64,000 nucleotides of DNA from Plicaturopsis crispa FD-325 SS-3 (lineage: Eukaryota; Basidiomycota; Agaricomycetes; Amylocorticiales; Amylocorticiaceae), in contig KN832570.1 of assembly GCA_000827205.1 (NCBI GenBank), positions 305,341-369,340 of the forward strand. The letters are read 5' to 3'. Positions 44,020 to 53,984 of the stretch are shown in pieces; position 1 is the stretch's first letter; each line of letters begins with the position of its first letter. A program made the position numbers and the translations under genes. Under the pieces are notes generated by a model. It was not told where the DNA came from. It searched no databases and saw only the letters and a list, made by a program, of their open reading frames with translations.

Positions 44020-46207
44020 TTAACCTGCTTTGCCAGTGGCTATAATAGCAGCCCTTGCTGCTTCGGAGCGCGGTTTGATAGACGCCGTGAACGGCAGCGG
44101 TGCGCTGTAAATGCATGAGTATCATCGTCCCATGGTCACCGCAGCCGAAACAGGGACTTACACGAGCAGCCCGGAGGCTATGTACTCGCCCAAGGCTGGA
44201 GGGAAGACCCGTCTGCATTGACGGCATTCCCGATGTCAAACGTCGCCAGTATAGAGGCAACGGTAAACCAGATAGTCGCATCAGCCAGGTAGCGGCCAGG
44301 ACAGATGCGGCGTCCAAATCCAAACACGGCCTGTGGATCTTCAACGGTTGGGTCAATTTGACCCGCTGCATCAAGGAAGCGTTCGGGTTGAAACACTGAG
44401 GGATTGGGATACACGGTCTCGTCATGGAGCATGGCCCTGGACCGATATATTATCAGCGAAAGGCTTTCAAAGACAGCATGGAAAGCGTACCAAATATTCG
44501 GTATCACTAAAGATTTCGCCGGAATGCGATATCCGTCGTACGTGTCTTCAACTGTCACCATTCGGACGATACCTGTTCCATCGGTCCGCAGGGCGTTAAC
44601 CACCATTTTTATGAGCCAGGGACCTGAAATTTACCCTGGGGTAACAAGGGCCGCCATCTGTATAGCTCCTTGATAACGGCCCTAACGTACGGTAACGAGT
44701 CCTGGTGACCGAAGTCCGGCAGGCTCCCGTGGCCGACGACTGTATCTAGCTCCTCCTGCGCTTTTGCTTGCACGTCAGGATTGAGCACCATAGCGAGAAT
44801 AAAGGCTCTCAGAAATGCCACTGTCTAACCGTCACGCGTCAGTGATTGAAAGCGATAAAGATCAGCAGAAAAGACTTGCTGTATCGGTCCCACCTTGGTT
44901 ATGGGGCCACATGCGTCAAACATTAGGTGAGGAGGCACCTGGAGGCACGCACAAGTGGACTCACCTGAGAACATGGTGCCGGAAGTCACTTTGATCAAGT
45001 GCTCCCGGTAGTCTCTTTCTGACTCGTCGCCCCCTTGCAGGGCTTCCAGGCATTTCGTGACGAATGATGGAGTCGAGACACCATTCACCTGAGATTTGTT
45101 AGTAGATGTTTTTGTTTACCGGGAGCGAGGTGAGACACGAACGAAACGCTGCTTTGCCAGGTTGAATGGTGTATCGAACATGTCATCCGCTAGGATGTGC
45201 CATTCCCTAGCCTTTTTCTTGAACCCCGCTCCTGGGATCCATTCAGGCACATATTTTACTGCGCAAAGTCAGCTTCGCGTAGGAAGAGCTCCACGGTACA
45301 GAAACACACATAGCGGGAAGAACTCTACCCAAAAGGCGCCAGGGCTACTTGCCTCGACAATGGCATCTACTACAAGGTTTGCAGTTCGGATATGTGGGTC
45401 ACCCTCTGGAGCAGTTTTGATCCCATACGTGATGTCCATGATAACCTTGGCAGCCATGCTTTCTCGCAATCAGAACAATGTTGTAAGCGCGAGGAGTGAA
45501 CGAGCTCACAACTGTATACGCTCTGAGAAGCTGTCGGGATCTACGACCAAGCGTTGAAGGAGATCGTGAGCGGCCTCGACCTGGAGCGGTCGGAATTGCA
45601 GAGCTGCATTTGGGTGGAGCTCGTTGTGGGCAAGACGGCGCATCGCTCGCCATTTCTCTCCGTAAGGAATGAGGGATAGAAAGTCTCCAAGTCCCATCCT
45701 GTGACCCCGCGAGTATCGTCAGCGGGGCTAGCTTGAATCTTAAGCATAGTACCTACAATTCATCCACCATAACCAAACGTGGTCTTGAGTGGTACGTCGG
45801 ATATGAGCAACAGCCACACATAGTCATCGCAGCTATGTACCTGCTAGAATAAATGGAGGAGCGCCTTTCGAAAAGCTCGTTTACAATTGCAGCTGAATTG
45901 ATGATGATTGTCGATGTTCCAGCCAAGTCGACGTGAATTATGCCCGAGTCTACGAGTCGCTAATAAGCAGAGAGTAAGCATCGATACCGGTTCTGAGAGA
46001 AAACACACCGTACTCGCGGCCCCACTGCTCATATACCTGGGATTCGTGACGTGTTGGCATCTGGAGAATATTGCCAATCACGGGAAGCGGTTTCGGGCCA
46101 GGAGGCATGGGCAGCATCGAGTACGGCAACTGGCGCTGTTGGCGCACGTACAGGTACACGATAAGCGATACCACTGCAATAGCTGCGAGGAGGTTAAAGT
46201 CCAGCAT
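44020..46207 (-). pseudogene. cytochrome P450, copy 4, C-terminal frameshift
   Basis: P450 with the same exon plan as copies 2 and 3. It starts MLDFNLLAAIAVVSLIVYLY, with hinge PPGPKPLPVIGN and helix C YGEKWRAMRRLAHNEL. The I-helix microexon 44893-44880 encodes GGTDT, ELYRW provides ExxR and FGFGRRICPGR the haem loop. The microexon is followed by GCAAGT instead of a GT donor. At about 44185-44195 one base is missing compared with copy 5 (CCTTGGGCGAG against CCTTCGGGCGAG). The frame then runs to DGSSLQPWAST and stops, instead of reading through EYIASGLLV and the last exon (about 44105-44020, ending ATGKAG). The predicted product lacks about 35 C-terminal residues but keeps the haem ligand, so residual function cannot be excluded. 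Confidence 0.88.
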
Positions 46208-47675
46208 TTTGCACGGGGATAGTGTAGTGTAGACCCTGGAACCATTTTGCGTATATAAGGAGATCTGCAAACACAAGCGTGTGCAAACCGAATACACGTC
46301 GTGACTTCGTGAGGAGCTCCCTGTCGAGAAAGTGTCAGCCATCACGACGATGACGTTCAGATAGCTTGGATAGGCATATACTTACCGTTCTATTCGTCCT
46401 ATCTACGTCCGTGTACACGGGAAGGGACCGTGTCCTGTCGAAGGCTCTAAGCATATGCTAAGCTCCCTTTTGAGCCATTCAAGGAACATAGCCCGTTACA
46501 CTGGCAGGACCAGGCGTGAAACTTCAGCAACATGTCCGCAATGATCATGTACTGGTAAGTACTCACATGCAATTTAATGTACCTCAGCAAAGGGCACCTC
46601 TTAGCACCTCCCCAGGCGTGCTACCCCGATCGAACGTTGCTGCTATACCAGCAGCTATAAAATGTATTGTTGGTCGGAGGTGCGGAGCGTCCGTGCCCTA
46701 TGACACCCTACGTATAGTTACCGCTTTCTGGAGGCTGTCACTCACGCTACCTTCACGTTGGACGTTCTCCTGTCGCTAAGCTAAGAGAAGGCCTCCAATA
46801 CTAGATAGTATGGAAAGCCCTCTGCCAGGCGGCGCGGCGAGGAGTGGCCATGGCTTTCGATTATATTTTGCATATCGCTTGAGGCTGAAGTGAGAAAAGA
46901 ATTCAATGTACATAGAGTAGATTGTTGTCCAGGAAGAGAGAACGACTCGTGGTACGCACGTCACAGCATATCCCAGGGTACTGCGTTAGCAGTGCTTCCC
47001 CGGCGCGTATCTATTACTATTCCGAATCCTGGTGACAGCGTCTATCAGAAGGAGAATTAGACTGATTGAGGTGGGGAGATGAAAACTAACGCGGATGTGT
47101 GCATATCTTTCATCGATAGTGTAGTCACCGTTGGAAGCAAGTTGAACGTCTACCAGGCTTTCTGGTCCATCGTAATGCGTAACGCGTAACAATGCTGGAG
47201 CCGAGGAATAGTGGCGGTGCAATGAGCTGTGAACATCGAAGCCTGCAGCCAAACAACGACATCCGGATTTACGCGCACGGTCCTTTCGGTTCTACACTGT
47301 CGTAATTCATGGAGTACTTACGCTCAGGTACAGTACTGAGGCGTCACTGGATATACCTCGGTACGCGGATAGCGTACTCGCAATCGAAACGCTCTGGCCA
47401 ATTTGGTCTCCTCATTCCCCAGGGATTATCCCAAAATGTCAGACGCCTTTTCGCAGTTTTCGGAAACACGGTTGCGCACGTACCTTTCGATGTGAGTTAC
47501 AGCTAAAATGTATATATCAAGGTGCAATTCAGCTGAGCACAGTCAAGTCAGCATCCTAAAAATGATTCGTGAAAAGGCGACTCGGTCATTATTTTTGAGA
47601 GCTAGAACTCTCGACTACAGTATCTTACACCACGCGACTCCGAGCCACTGTCGACTACTCGTGGCGCTTTGCGAA
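46208..47675. other. intergenic with a possible gene remnant
   Basis: A TATA-like TATATACG on the minus strand lies about 40 bp before the CYP copy 4 start. The stretch 46990-47430 holds two exon-like segments listed separately. The rest shows nothing. Confidence 0.4.
46990..47430 (-). pseudogene. possible exon remnants of an unknown gene
   Basis: Two minus-strand segments look coding. The first reads QIGQSVSIASTLSAYRGISS and ends LYLS at a GTAAGT donor. The second follows CTGCAG with GFDVHSSLHRHYSSAPALLR and goes on to NGDYTIDERYAHIR before GTTAGT. Phase fits across the intron. The upstream side meets a stop, and no start codon or downstream continuation is convincing. I do not recognise the family; the alternating polar/hydrophobic pattern suggests beta strands. 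It may be a fragment left by rearrangement, or chance. Confidence 0.3.
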
Positions 47676-47831
47676 TCATTCCGATTCATCCCTCTTGTTG
47701 GTAGCGGCGATAGCAGCTTGGGTGGCCACCGACCGGGGCTTGATAGACGCTTTGAACGGTAGCGGAGAGCTGCAGATCCATATCAAATCATGTACACGCC
47801 ATAAAACGGGAGCAGGGACTCACGCAACAGA

Positions 47832-47838
47832 TCCTAAG
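47832..47838. repeat. target-site duplication, left copy
   Basis: TCCTAAG directly before the element; repeated at 49496-49502. Confidence 0.85.
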
Positions 47839-49495
47839 CCCAGTGAAAATCTACAATGACGAGCTAGGACGAGGTATGTAAAAATATGACGGTCATATTT
47901 TATCATACGGAGTCAGAAAATGTGGTCTATATCATATAGACAATCTGACTGTGTCAGACCGCGTAGGACTGCGTATGTCCATCAATCTGACTGGATCGGA
48001 GCGCATATGACCGCGCATATGGGGCGGCGTACTCGAATATTATTAATTATATTTTGTTGCGGGGCTAGCCATTGGGTTTGGGCCGGGGAAAAATGTTCAT
48101 TGTAGGATAGTAAAGCTAATACAAAGTGTATACCAACCGCAGTCCACCGTCGTACTGTGCATCTACATGTACTTAGCTACGAGCTACAGCAACTACCCGA
48201 AGGACTCCCTGCAAGCATTGCAGTGTTCGCATACCATACGATGCCACTGCTCCATCCAATCGCGCGTCGCTGGTCATCGGGTCNCAGCTTCCATANNNNN
48301 NNNNNNNNNNNNNNNNNNNNNNNNNNNNNNNNNNNNNNNNNNNNNNNNNNNNNNNNNNNNNNNNNNNNNNNNNNNNNNNNNNNNNNNNNNNNNNNNNNNN
48401 NNNNNNNNNNNNNNNNNNNNNNNNNNNNNNNNNNNNNNNNNNNNNNNNNNNNNNNNNNNNNNNNNNNNNNNNNNNNNNNNNNNNNNNNNNNNNNNNNNNN
48501 NNNNNNNNNNNNNNNNNNNNNNNNNNNNNNNNNNNNNNNNNNNNNNNNNNNNNNNNNNNNNNNNNNNNNNNNNNNNNNNNNNNNNNNNNNNNNNNNNNNN
48601 NNNNNNNNNNNNNNNNNNNNNNNNNNNNNNNNNNNNNNNNNNNNNNNNNNNNNNNNNNNNNNNNNNNNNNNNNNNNNNNNNNNNNNNNNNNNNNNNNNNN
48701 NNNNNNNNNNNNNNNNNNNNNNNNNNNNNNNNNNNNNNNNNNNNNNNNNNNNNNNNNNNNNNNNNNNNNNNNNNNNNNNNNNNNNNNNNNNNNNNNNNNN
48801 NNNNNNNNNNNNNNNNNNNNNNNNNNNNNNNNNNNNNNNNNNNNNNNNNNNNNNNNNNNNNNNNNNNNNNNNNNNNNNNNNNNNNNNNNNNNNNNNNNNN
48901 NNNNNNNNNNNNNNNNNNNNNNNNNNNNNNNNNNNNNNNNNNNNNNNNNNNNNNNNNNNNNNNNNNNNNNNNNNNNNNNNNNNNNNNNNNNNNNNNNNNN
49001 NNNNNNNNNNNNNNNNNNNNNNNNNNNNNNNNNNNNNNNNNNNNNNNNNNNNNNNNNNNNNNNNNNNNCGTCGGGATCGCCTTCGGTCGAGCTGGATGGC
49101 GCTGGCGTTGGGGGCACTGTGAAAAAGTCGGCGACGGATGGTGGTGGAAGGAAAGGAAGAGAGACGTGGCGCATTGGACGTGGCCGTAGAACGGCATGTA
49201 TTTGTCATATACTTACTTAGGGCAACGTTCGAGGGCACTTAGAGAAAAAAAAAGCAAGTCGAGCACAGTGCACAGGGGGTGAAAGAGAAACAAATGTTTG
49301 ATGTTTTGTTTGAGTGTTCGAGCACTGCGCAGAACACACGCAAGTGCGCAAAACACAAAACATGTCGCACGCTTTGCATTTAGCCGACCGACGGTCCTCT
49401 CTGGTCATATGAAAGTCCTATCTCGTCCGATGTCCATCTTCTTTTCATACCTCGTCATATTTTGTCCTACCTGGTCATTGTAGATTTTCACTGGG
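47839..49495. mobile_element. DNA transposon inserted in CYP copy 5
   Basis: Ends are perfect inverted repeats of at least 22 bp: CCCAGTGAAAATCTACAATG then AC on the left, and the reverse complement on the right. Both are flanked by TCCTAAG. Inside the ends are repeated subterminal motifs of the type CTACCTGGTCAT, CTATCTCGTCC and ATACCTCGTCAT, plus the hairpin AAAATATGAC-G-GTCATATTTT at 47881-47901. A 773-bp N run hides the centre, so its coding content is unknown and its true length uncertain. The readable flanks show no recognisable transposase. A 7-bp duplication is unusual; the superfamily is unresolved (hAT or P-like are possible). Confidence 0.88.
48296..49068. other. assembly gap, 773 N (plus one N at 48284)
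   Basis: Run of N inside the inserted element. Long open frames across it are artefacts. Confidence 0.99.
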
Positions 49496-49502
49496 TCCTA
49501 AG
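49496..49502. repeat. target-site duplication, right copy
   Basis: TCCTAAG directly after the element, continuing into the CYP copy 5 exon (GACGTGTACTCGCC). Confidence 0.85.
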
Positions 49503-51534
49503 GACGTGTACTCGCCCGAAGGCTCGATAGGCGACCCATCAGCATCTACCGCCTTTCCGATGTCGAACGTCGCCAGTATAGATGCGATGGTGATCCAGAG
49601 GGATTCCATGGCGAGATAGCGGCCCGGACAGACGCGACGACCAAACCCAAACGCAGCTAATGCTGGGTCTTTCACGGTAGGGTCAGGTTGACCATGTGCA
49701 TCTAGAAACCTTTCAGGCATGAATGCCGAAGGGTTCGAGTATACAGTCTCGTCATGGAGCATAGCCCTGCAATGCAGAAAAAGGTTCAGCCAAGGGGGAT
49801 ACAAAGCCAGGGTGATGGAAGCATGTACCAGATATTCGAGACCACTATAGAGTTTGCTGGAATACGGTAGCCGTTGTAAGTATCTTCAGCTGTCACTAAG
49901 TGCGCAACGCCTGCGACACGAACACATCAAACAACTGTTAATGTCTAGACGCAAACTCGTCCTCAAGAGTCGAGACTCACCCTGCGGCGTGACCGGCCTC
50001 CATCGCAACGATTCTTTGATTACAGCGTCAACATACGGCAATGCGCATTGGTGGCTAAAATCTGGGAGGCTTCCATGGCCAATCAAAGAGTCGAGCTCTT
50101 TCTGAGCCTTGGCTTGCACATCGGGATGTTGTACCATGGCGAGAAAAAAGGTTTTGAAAGTCGATACAGTCTAAAATGACGGTCTGGGTGATCCGACGGT
50201 GATGTGGTCAATAAATTGGCATACAGTGTCGGTCCCAGCTTATGGCGATAGCAGAATATTAGCCACGTAAATGAACATGCGCACACAAGGCCTACCTCCG
50301 TACATGGTGCCAGACGTTTGCTTGATTAGATATTCCTGGTATTCCTTGTCCGATCGGCCGTTACTTTGCAGAAGCTCCAGGCATTTGGCGACAAATGACG
50401 GAGCTGCTGTTCCATTCATCTATTTGGACTCGAGATCAGTACGCATCCTATTCTCAAGCAGAACACAATAAACACAGACGAAATTGTTTTTCGTGATGTT
50501 AAATGGCACATTGAACATATCGTCCGCTATGATGTGCCATTCCCTGGCCTTTCTCTTAAACGCGGCACCGGGCATCCATTCTGGTACATGTTTTACTGCG
50601 GCACGCAAGTTAAAGCGAGGGTAGAGCAATACATAGACGACCGCACGCACAAAATGGTAACGCATCCACATAAAATGCCCCAGGAATGCCCGCTTGGAAC
50701 AGCGCATCCATCGCGAGTTTTGCGGTTCGTATGCACGGATCACCCTCATGTTTAACTTTGATTCCGTACGCGATGTCCATTATGATTTTGCCAGCCATAC
50801 TATATCACTGTTAGTGTAGCCAAAGTAACCAATGCCAGCGATCGAGCGTACTGAGTGATATGTGCGAAAAAGTCATCCGGTGTATCTCCTAAACGTCGAA
50901 GGAGATCATGGGTAGCGTCAATCTCGAGCGGTCTGAATTGAATCGCGGCCTGTGGGTGAAGCTCGCGGTGAAAGAGGCGACGCATCGCGCGCCATCTCTC
51001 TCCGTAGGGCACGAGGGATAAGAAGTCTCCGAATCCCATCCTGGAGTTCGGGGCCAAGATTCAGAGATATGTTAGTGTCACTAATAAGAACCTACAGCTC
51101 CTTGCACATGACAAAATTTGGCCTTGATGAGAAATTAGATACGGAGGATAGCCATATGACGGAATTACCTGCTGGAGTAGATCGACGAGCGTCTTTCAAA
51201 CAGCTCATTGGCGATTGCAGCTGAATTAACGATAATGATCGATGTCCCGGCTAAATTCGCGTAGAGTATGCCCGAGCCTGTACATTATTTATGGATGAAC
51301 ACACAAAACATGTCCTGGCATCGGGAAGTACGCACCGTAATCACGCCCCCATTGTTCATACACCTGTGCTTCACGACGTGTTGGCATCTGTAAGGTATTT
51401 CCGATGATAGGAAATGGTTTTGGGCCAGGGGGCAAGGGTAGGGCTGAGTACGGTGACTGGCCCCGCCGCCTCAGGCAGAAGTACGCTAGAAGGGATACTG
51501 ACGAGAACATCACCAAGAGGCCAAGGTCTATCAT

Positions 51535-52427
51535 GTTCGATGAGATACGTACGTCGTGGATTCTCGAGCTACATCACACATAAATACATATCGCGCGATT
51601 AGGCTGCGCACGAATGTCGGAAAGCAAGTCCATGGTGGCATGAGAACGGCTCTGAAAAGTCAACAAAGATTAGCCAACCGAGATCCAGGTGGTGATAGCC
51701 AGGTACTCTCTCACATGTCACAAGCTATCTCCAAGATTCAAGGTTTGATGAACCAACGCTTCAAGCACTTGCCGATGGCTCCGTGAGCTTCCCTTTGACC
51801 CATCTCCAGCTGTTCAAATCCCACTGTGTCATACTTGAGGAACGACTTAACTGCATTTGTATGATCAGTGAGGGTCCACACTTCATGATAAACTCCGAAG
51901 AGAAAGACACCTATGTTAAGCATCCGCTCTTCCCAGGCATGCGCAGCTGTGAGACCTGTCAATTGGGCTCGAAGACATTCAAGTCCTGTGTTGAGCCGTA
52001 CAGGGTATAGCAATGTAGTTGATGACGCACGTATCATAAGTTGCAAGGTCCCGCAGGTAGGCTCCGCGATCTTATCTTAGCCTGAGCCGCTACTTCGTAC
52101 ATTCATCCGCCGGTGCACGGCGAACTTCCGCACAAAGAACACAAACAGAAATACATCGCCCTTTGCCCCCCTCCCTTGAAACGTGATGTCCAAGAGCATC
52201 GCACAAGTTCTCAAGAGAAATATCGGAGCGAGTGTTCAGCATTACATCAGGTTACGGACCTCGCGGTTAAAAAGAAGATGAGAGAACTCACTTAACACAT
52301 TCAAGTTGGCGTCCCAGATGTGTACGAGCTGAAGATGAGATCATTTTCGAAACTAGTGCTCTCGACTATCTTACACTGCGCAACGAGTCGTCAACTACGT
52401 CTAGACCCATTCATGCATCATTCCGGT
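51535..52427. other. intergenic between CYP copies 5 and 6
   Basis: Promoter side of CYP copy 5. No gene or shared P450 upstream block recognised. Confidence 0.45.
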
Positions 52428-53073
52428 TCAGACGTTTTGCTGATCCTGTATAGCAGCTTTGGTCGCCGCAGATCGTGGCTTGATAGACACTTTGAATGGC
52501 AGTGGAGAACTGCGAATGCATGAATGATGCTTTCGAGTCCACCACAGGAATATGGACTCACATGACGACCCCAGAGGGCATGTACTCGCCCGAAGGCGTG
52601 ATGGGCAAGCCATCGGCATCCACCGCTTTCTCGATGTTGAACGTCGCAAGTACGGAAGCGATAGTCATATAGAGGGAGGACAGCGCCAGGTAGCGGCCGG
52701 GACAGATCCGGCGTACGAACCCGAATGCGATCTGTGCTGGGTCTTTAACTGTAGGATCGATGCGGCCTTCGGCATCCAGAAACCTTTCGGGGCTGAACGT
52801 CGAGGGGTTCGGATATAAGGTCTCGTCGTGGAGCATAGCCCTGCAGTATGAACGTGATAGTCGTGAGGGATAGGAGGATGTCGGGTAGATATTAAGCAAA
52901 AGTACTACGCACCATTGGTTCGGAATCACTACAGAGCCGGCTGGAATGCGGTAACCTTCGTACACATCTTCGGCGGTTACAACGTGCGCAACACCTGTGC
53001 CATGAAACAACGAAACATTAGTCAAAATTCTACGCCAAAATCAACTTTCGTATGCACCTTGGGGCGTAACGGA
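52428..53073 (-). pseudogene. cytochrome P450, copy 6, 5'-truncated relic
   Basis: Only the last quarter of a P450 is present. Homology starts abruptly near 53073 with SVTPQG, followed by an intron, then GVAHVVTAEDVYEGYRIPAG, an intron, AMLHDETLYPNPSTFSPERF, the haem loop, SGEYMPSGVV, and a last exon ending KPRSAATKAAIQDQQNV. A stop codon lies in frame just upstream of the first homologous codon. No N-terminal anchor, helix C, helix I or ExxR exon is found up to 54 kb. The haem loop reads FGFVRRICPGR: the conserved Gly of FxxGRxxC is Val. Splice sites and frame of the remainder are intact, so truncation is probably recent. Confidence 0.88.
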
Positions 53074-53984
53074 CTAGCATGGGCATATTCCCACCATTCT
53101 CCACCCCCAGATGACATCGCCTGAGTACCTGATACATCTGACACCTGTCCCAGTCTCGATCAGCCTCCGCCAATCCGAATGTACCACACTCACCGTTTCG
53201 AATCGAGTGAACAAAGTTCAGACTTCTGCCCTTCGTGTGCAGTTCTTCGCCCGTGTTGACAGACTCAGATTGCACGAATTGCGGGAGCATGACGCATCGA
53301 ACATCAGCACTCTTAGCCCCAGCTGCAATCCTGCGGAAAACGTTTGTCAATGTTAGGAACTGCCTTCGAGAGTCATGGAAAAATCTCACACCGTGTCAAG
53401 AATGGGAATCCGATGCCAGTCAGCTGTCAAAAGAGATAGCTAGCAATTGTAGAACCGTCAAGTTCCTGCACCAGGTAAGCATGTGCCTCATACTCTCAAG
53501 TCAATCTGGTGGCCCCTTCTGGGCGACCAATATTCACTCGACATCGCCGTGTGTGGATGGATGGCAAGAGCCTGGAAGGTATAATTCATGTATGTAAGTA
53601 AGCGGGTAGATAGGCGAAAAGCTAGTGCTATGCGGTAAAAGAGAGTGAAGAAGGGTGGGCGAAAGCGATGAGATCGCGCGCCGTCCGATAATTAGTAGTT
53701 TATATCTATGGAAAATCGCGAATATCAGTATACAAGGATGCAGGAGGGTAGGTATACAGTGCGGGGGGTGGTATCATCTGCATGGCCGACAACAATGTGG
53801 TAAGCGCCGTCGGAAGTAAGCAAAATAGGAAGCGGCGGGACGTACGAGAGGCCGTATCGTGTGTGTGGCATGGGTCGTGGGTGTGTTGAAAGTGAAGTTT
53901 GGTAAGTAGTGCAATATACGCATAGGCATATGTAATCAAGAAAGAAATCGGCGAGCGTTGCAGTCTAGATGAGATAAGAATTTA
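53074..53984. other. intergenic, nothing recognised
   Basis: Upstream of the truncated CYP copy 6 and downstream of the Mid2-like gene. The sequence where the missing CYP exons should be shows no P450 similarity. Confidence 0.45.

Larger units (their letters stand above)
47676..51534 (-). pseudogene. cytochrome P450, copy 5, split by a transposon
   Basis: Complete P450 exon set starting MIDLGLLVMFSSVSLLAYFC at 51534, with hinge PPGPKPFPIIGN, helix C YGERWRAMRRLFHREL, microexon 50238-50225 (AGTDT), ESLRW, NPSAFMPERF and haem loop FGFGRRVCPGR. In the penultimate exon, after GEYTSLG, a 1657-bp element (47839-49495) is inserted. The reading frame enters its end and stops at once (PSENLQ). The rest of the exon (TCTGTTGC, then GTGAGT) and the last exon (about 47772-47676, PLPFKASIKPRS) lie beyond the element. 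Without it the gene would be open throughout. The truncated product would lack about 38 residues but keep the haem site. Confidence 0.92.

Noticed and set aside
6229-53073. A secondary-metabolite biosynthetic cluster
   Set aside because: P450s, a DUF2264 gene and ATP-citrate lyase are suggestive, but no polyketide synthase, NRPS, terpene cyclase, prenyltransferase or pathway regulator is present. ATP-citrate lyase and eL20 are housekeeping genes.
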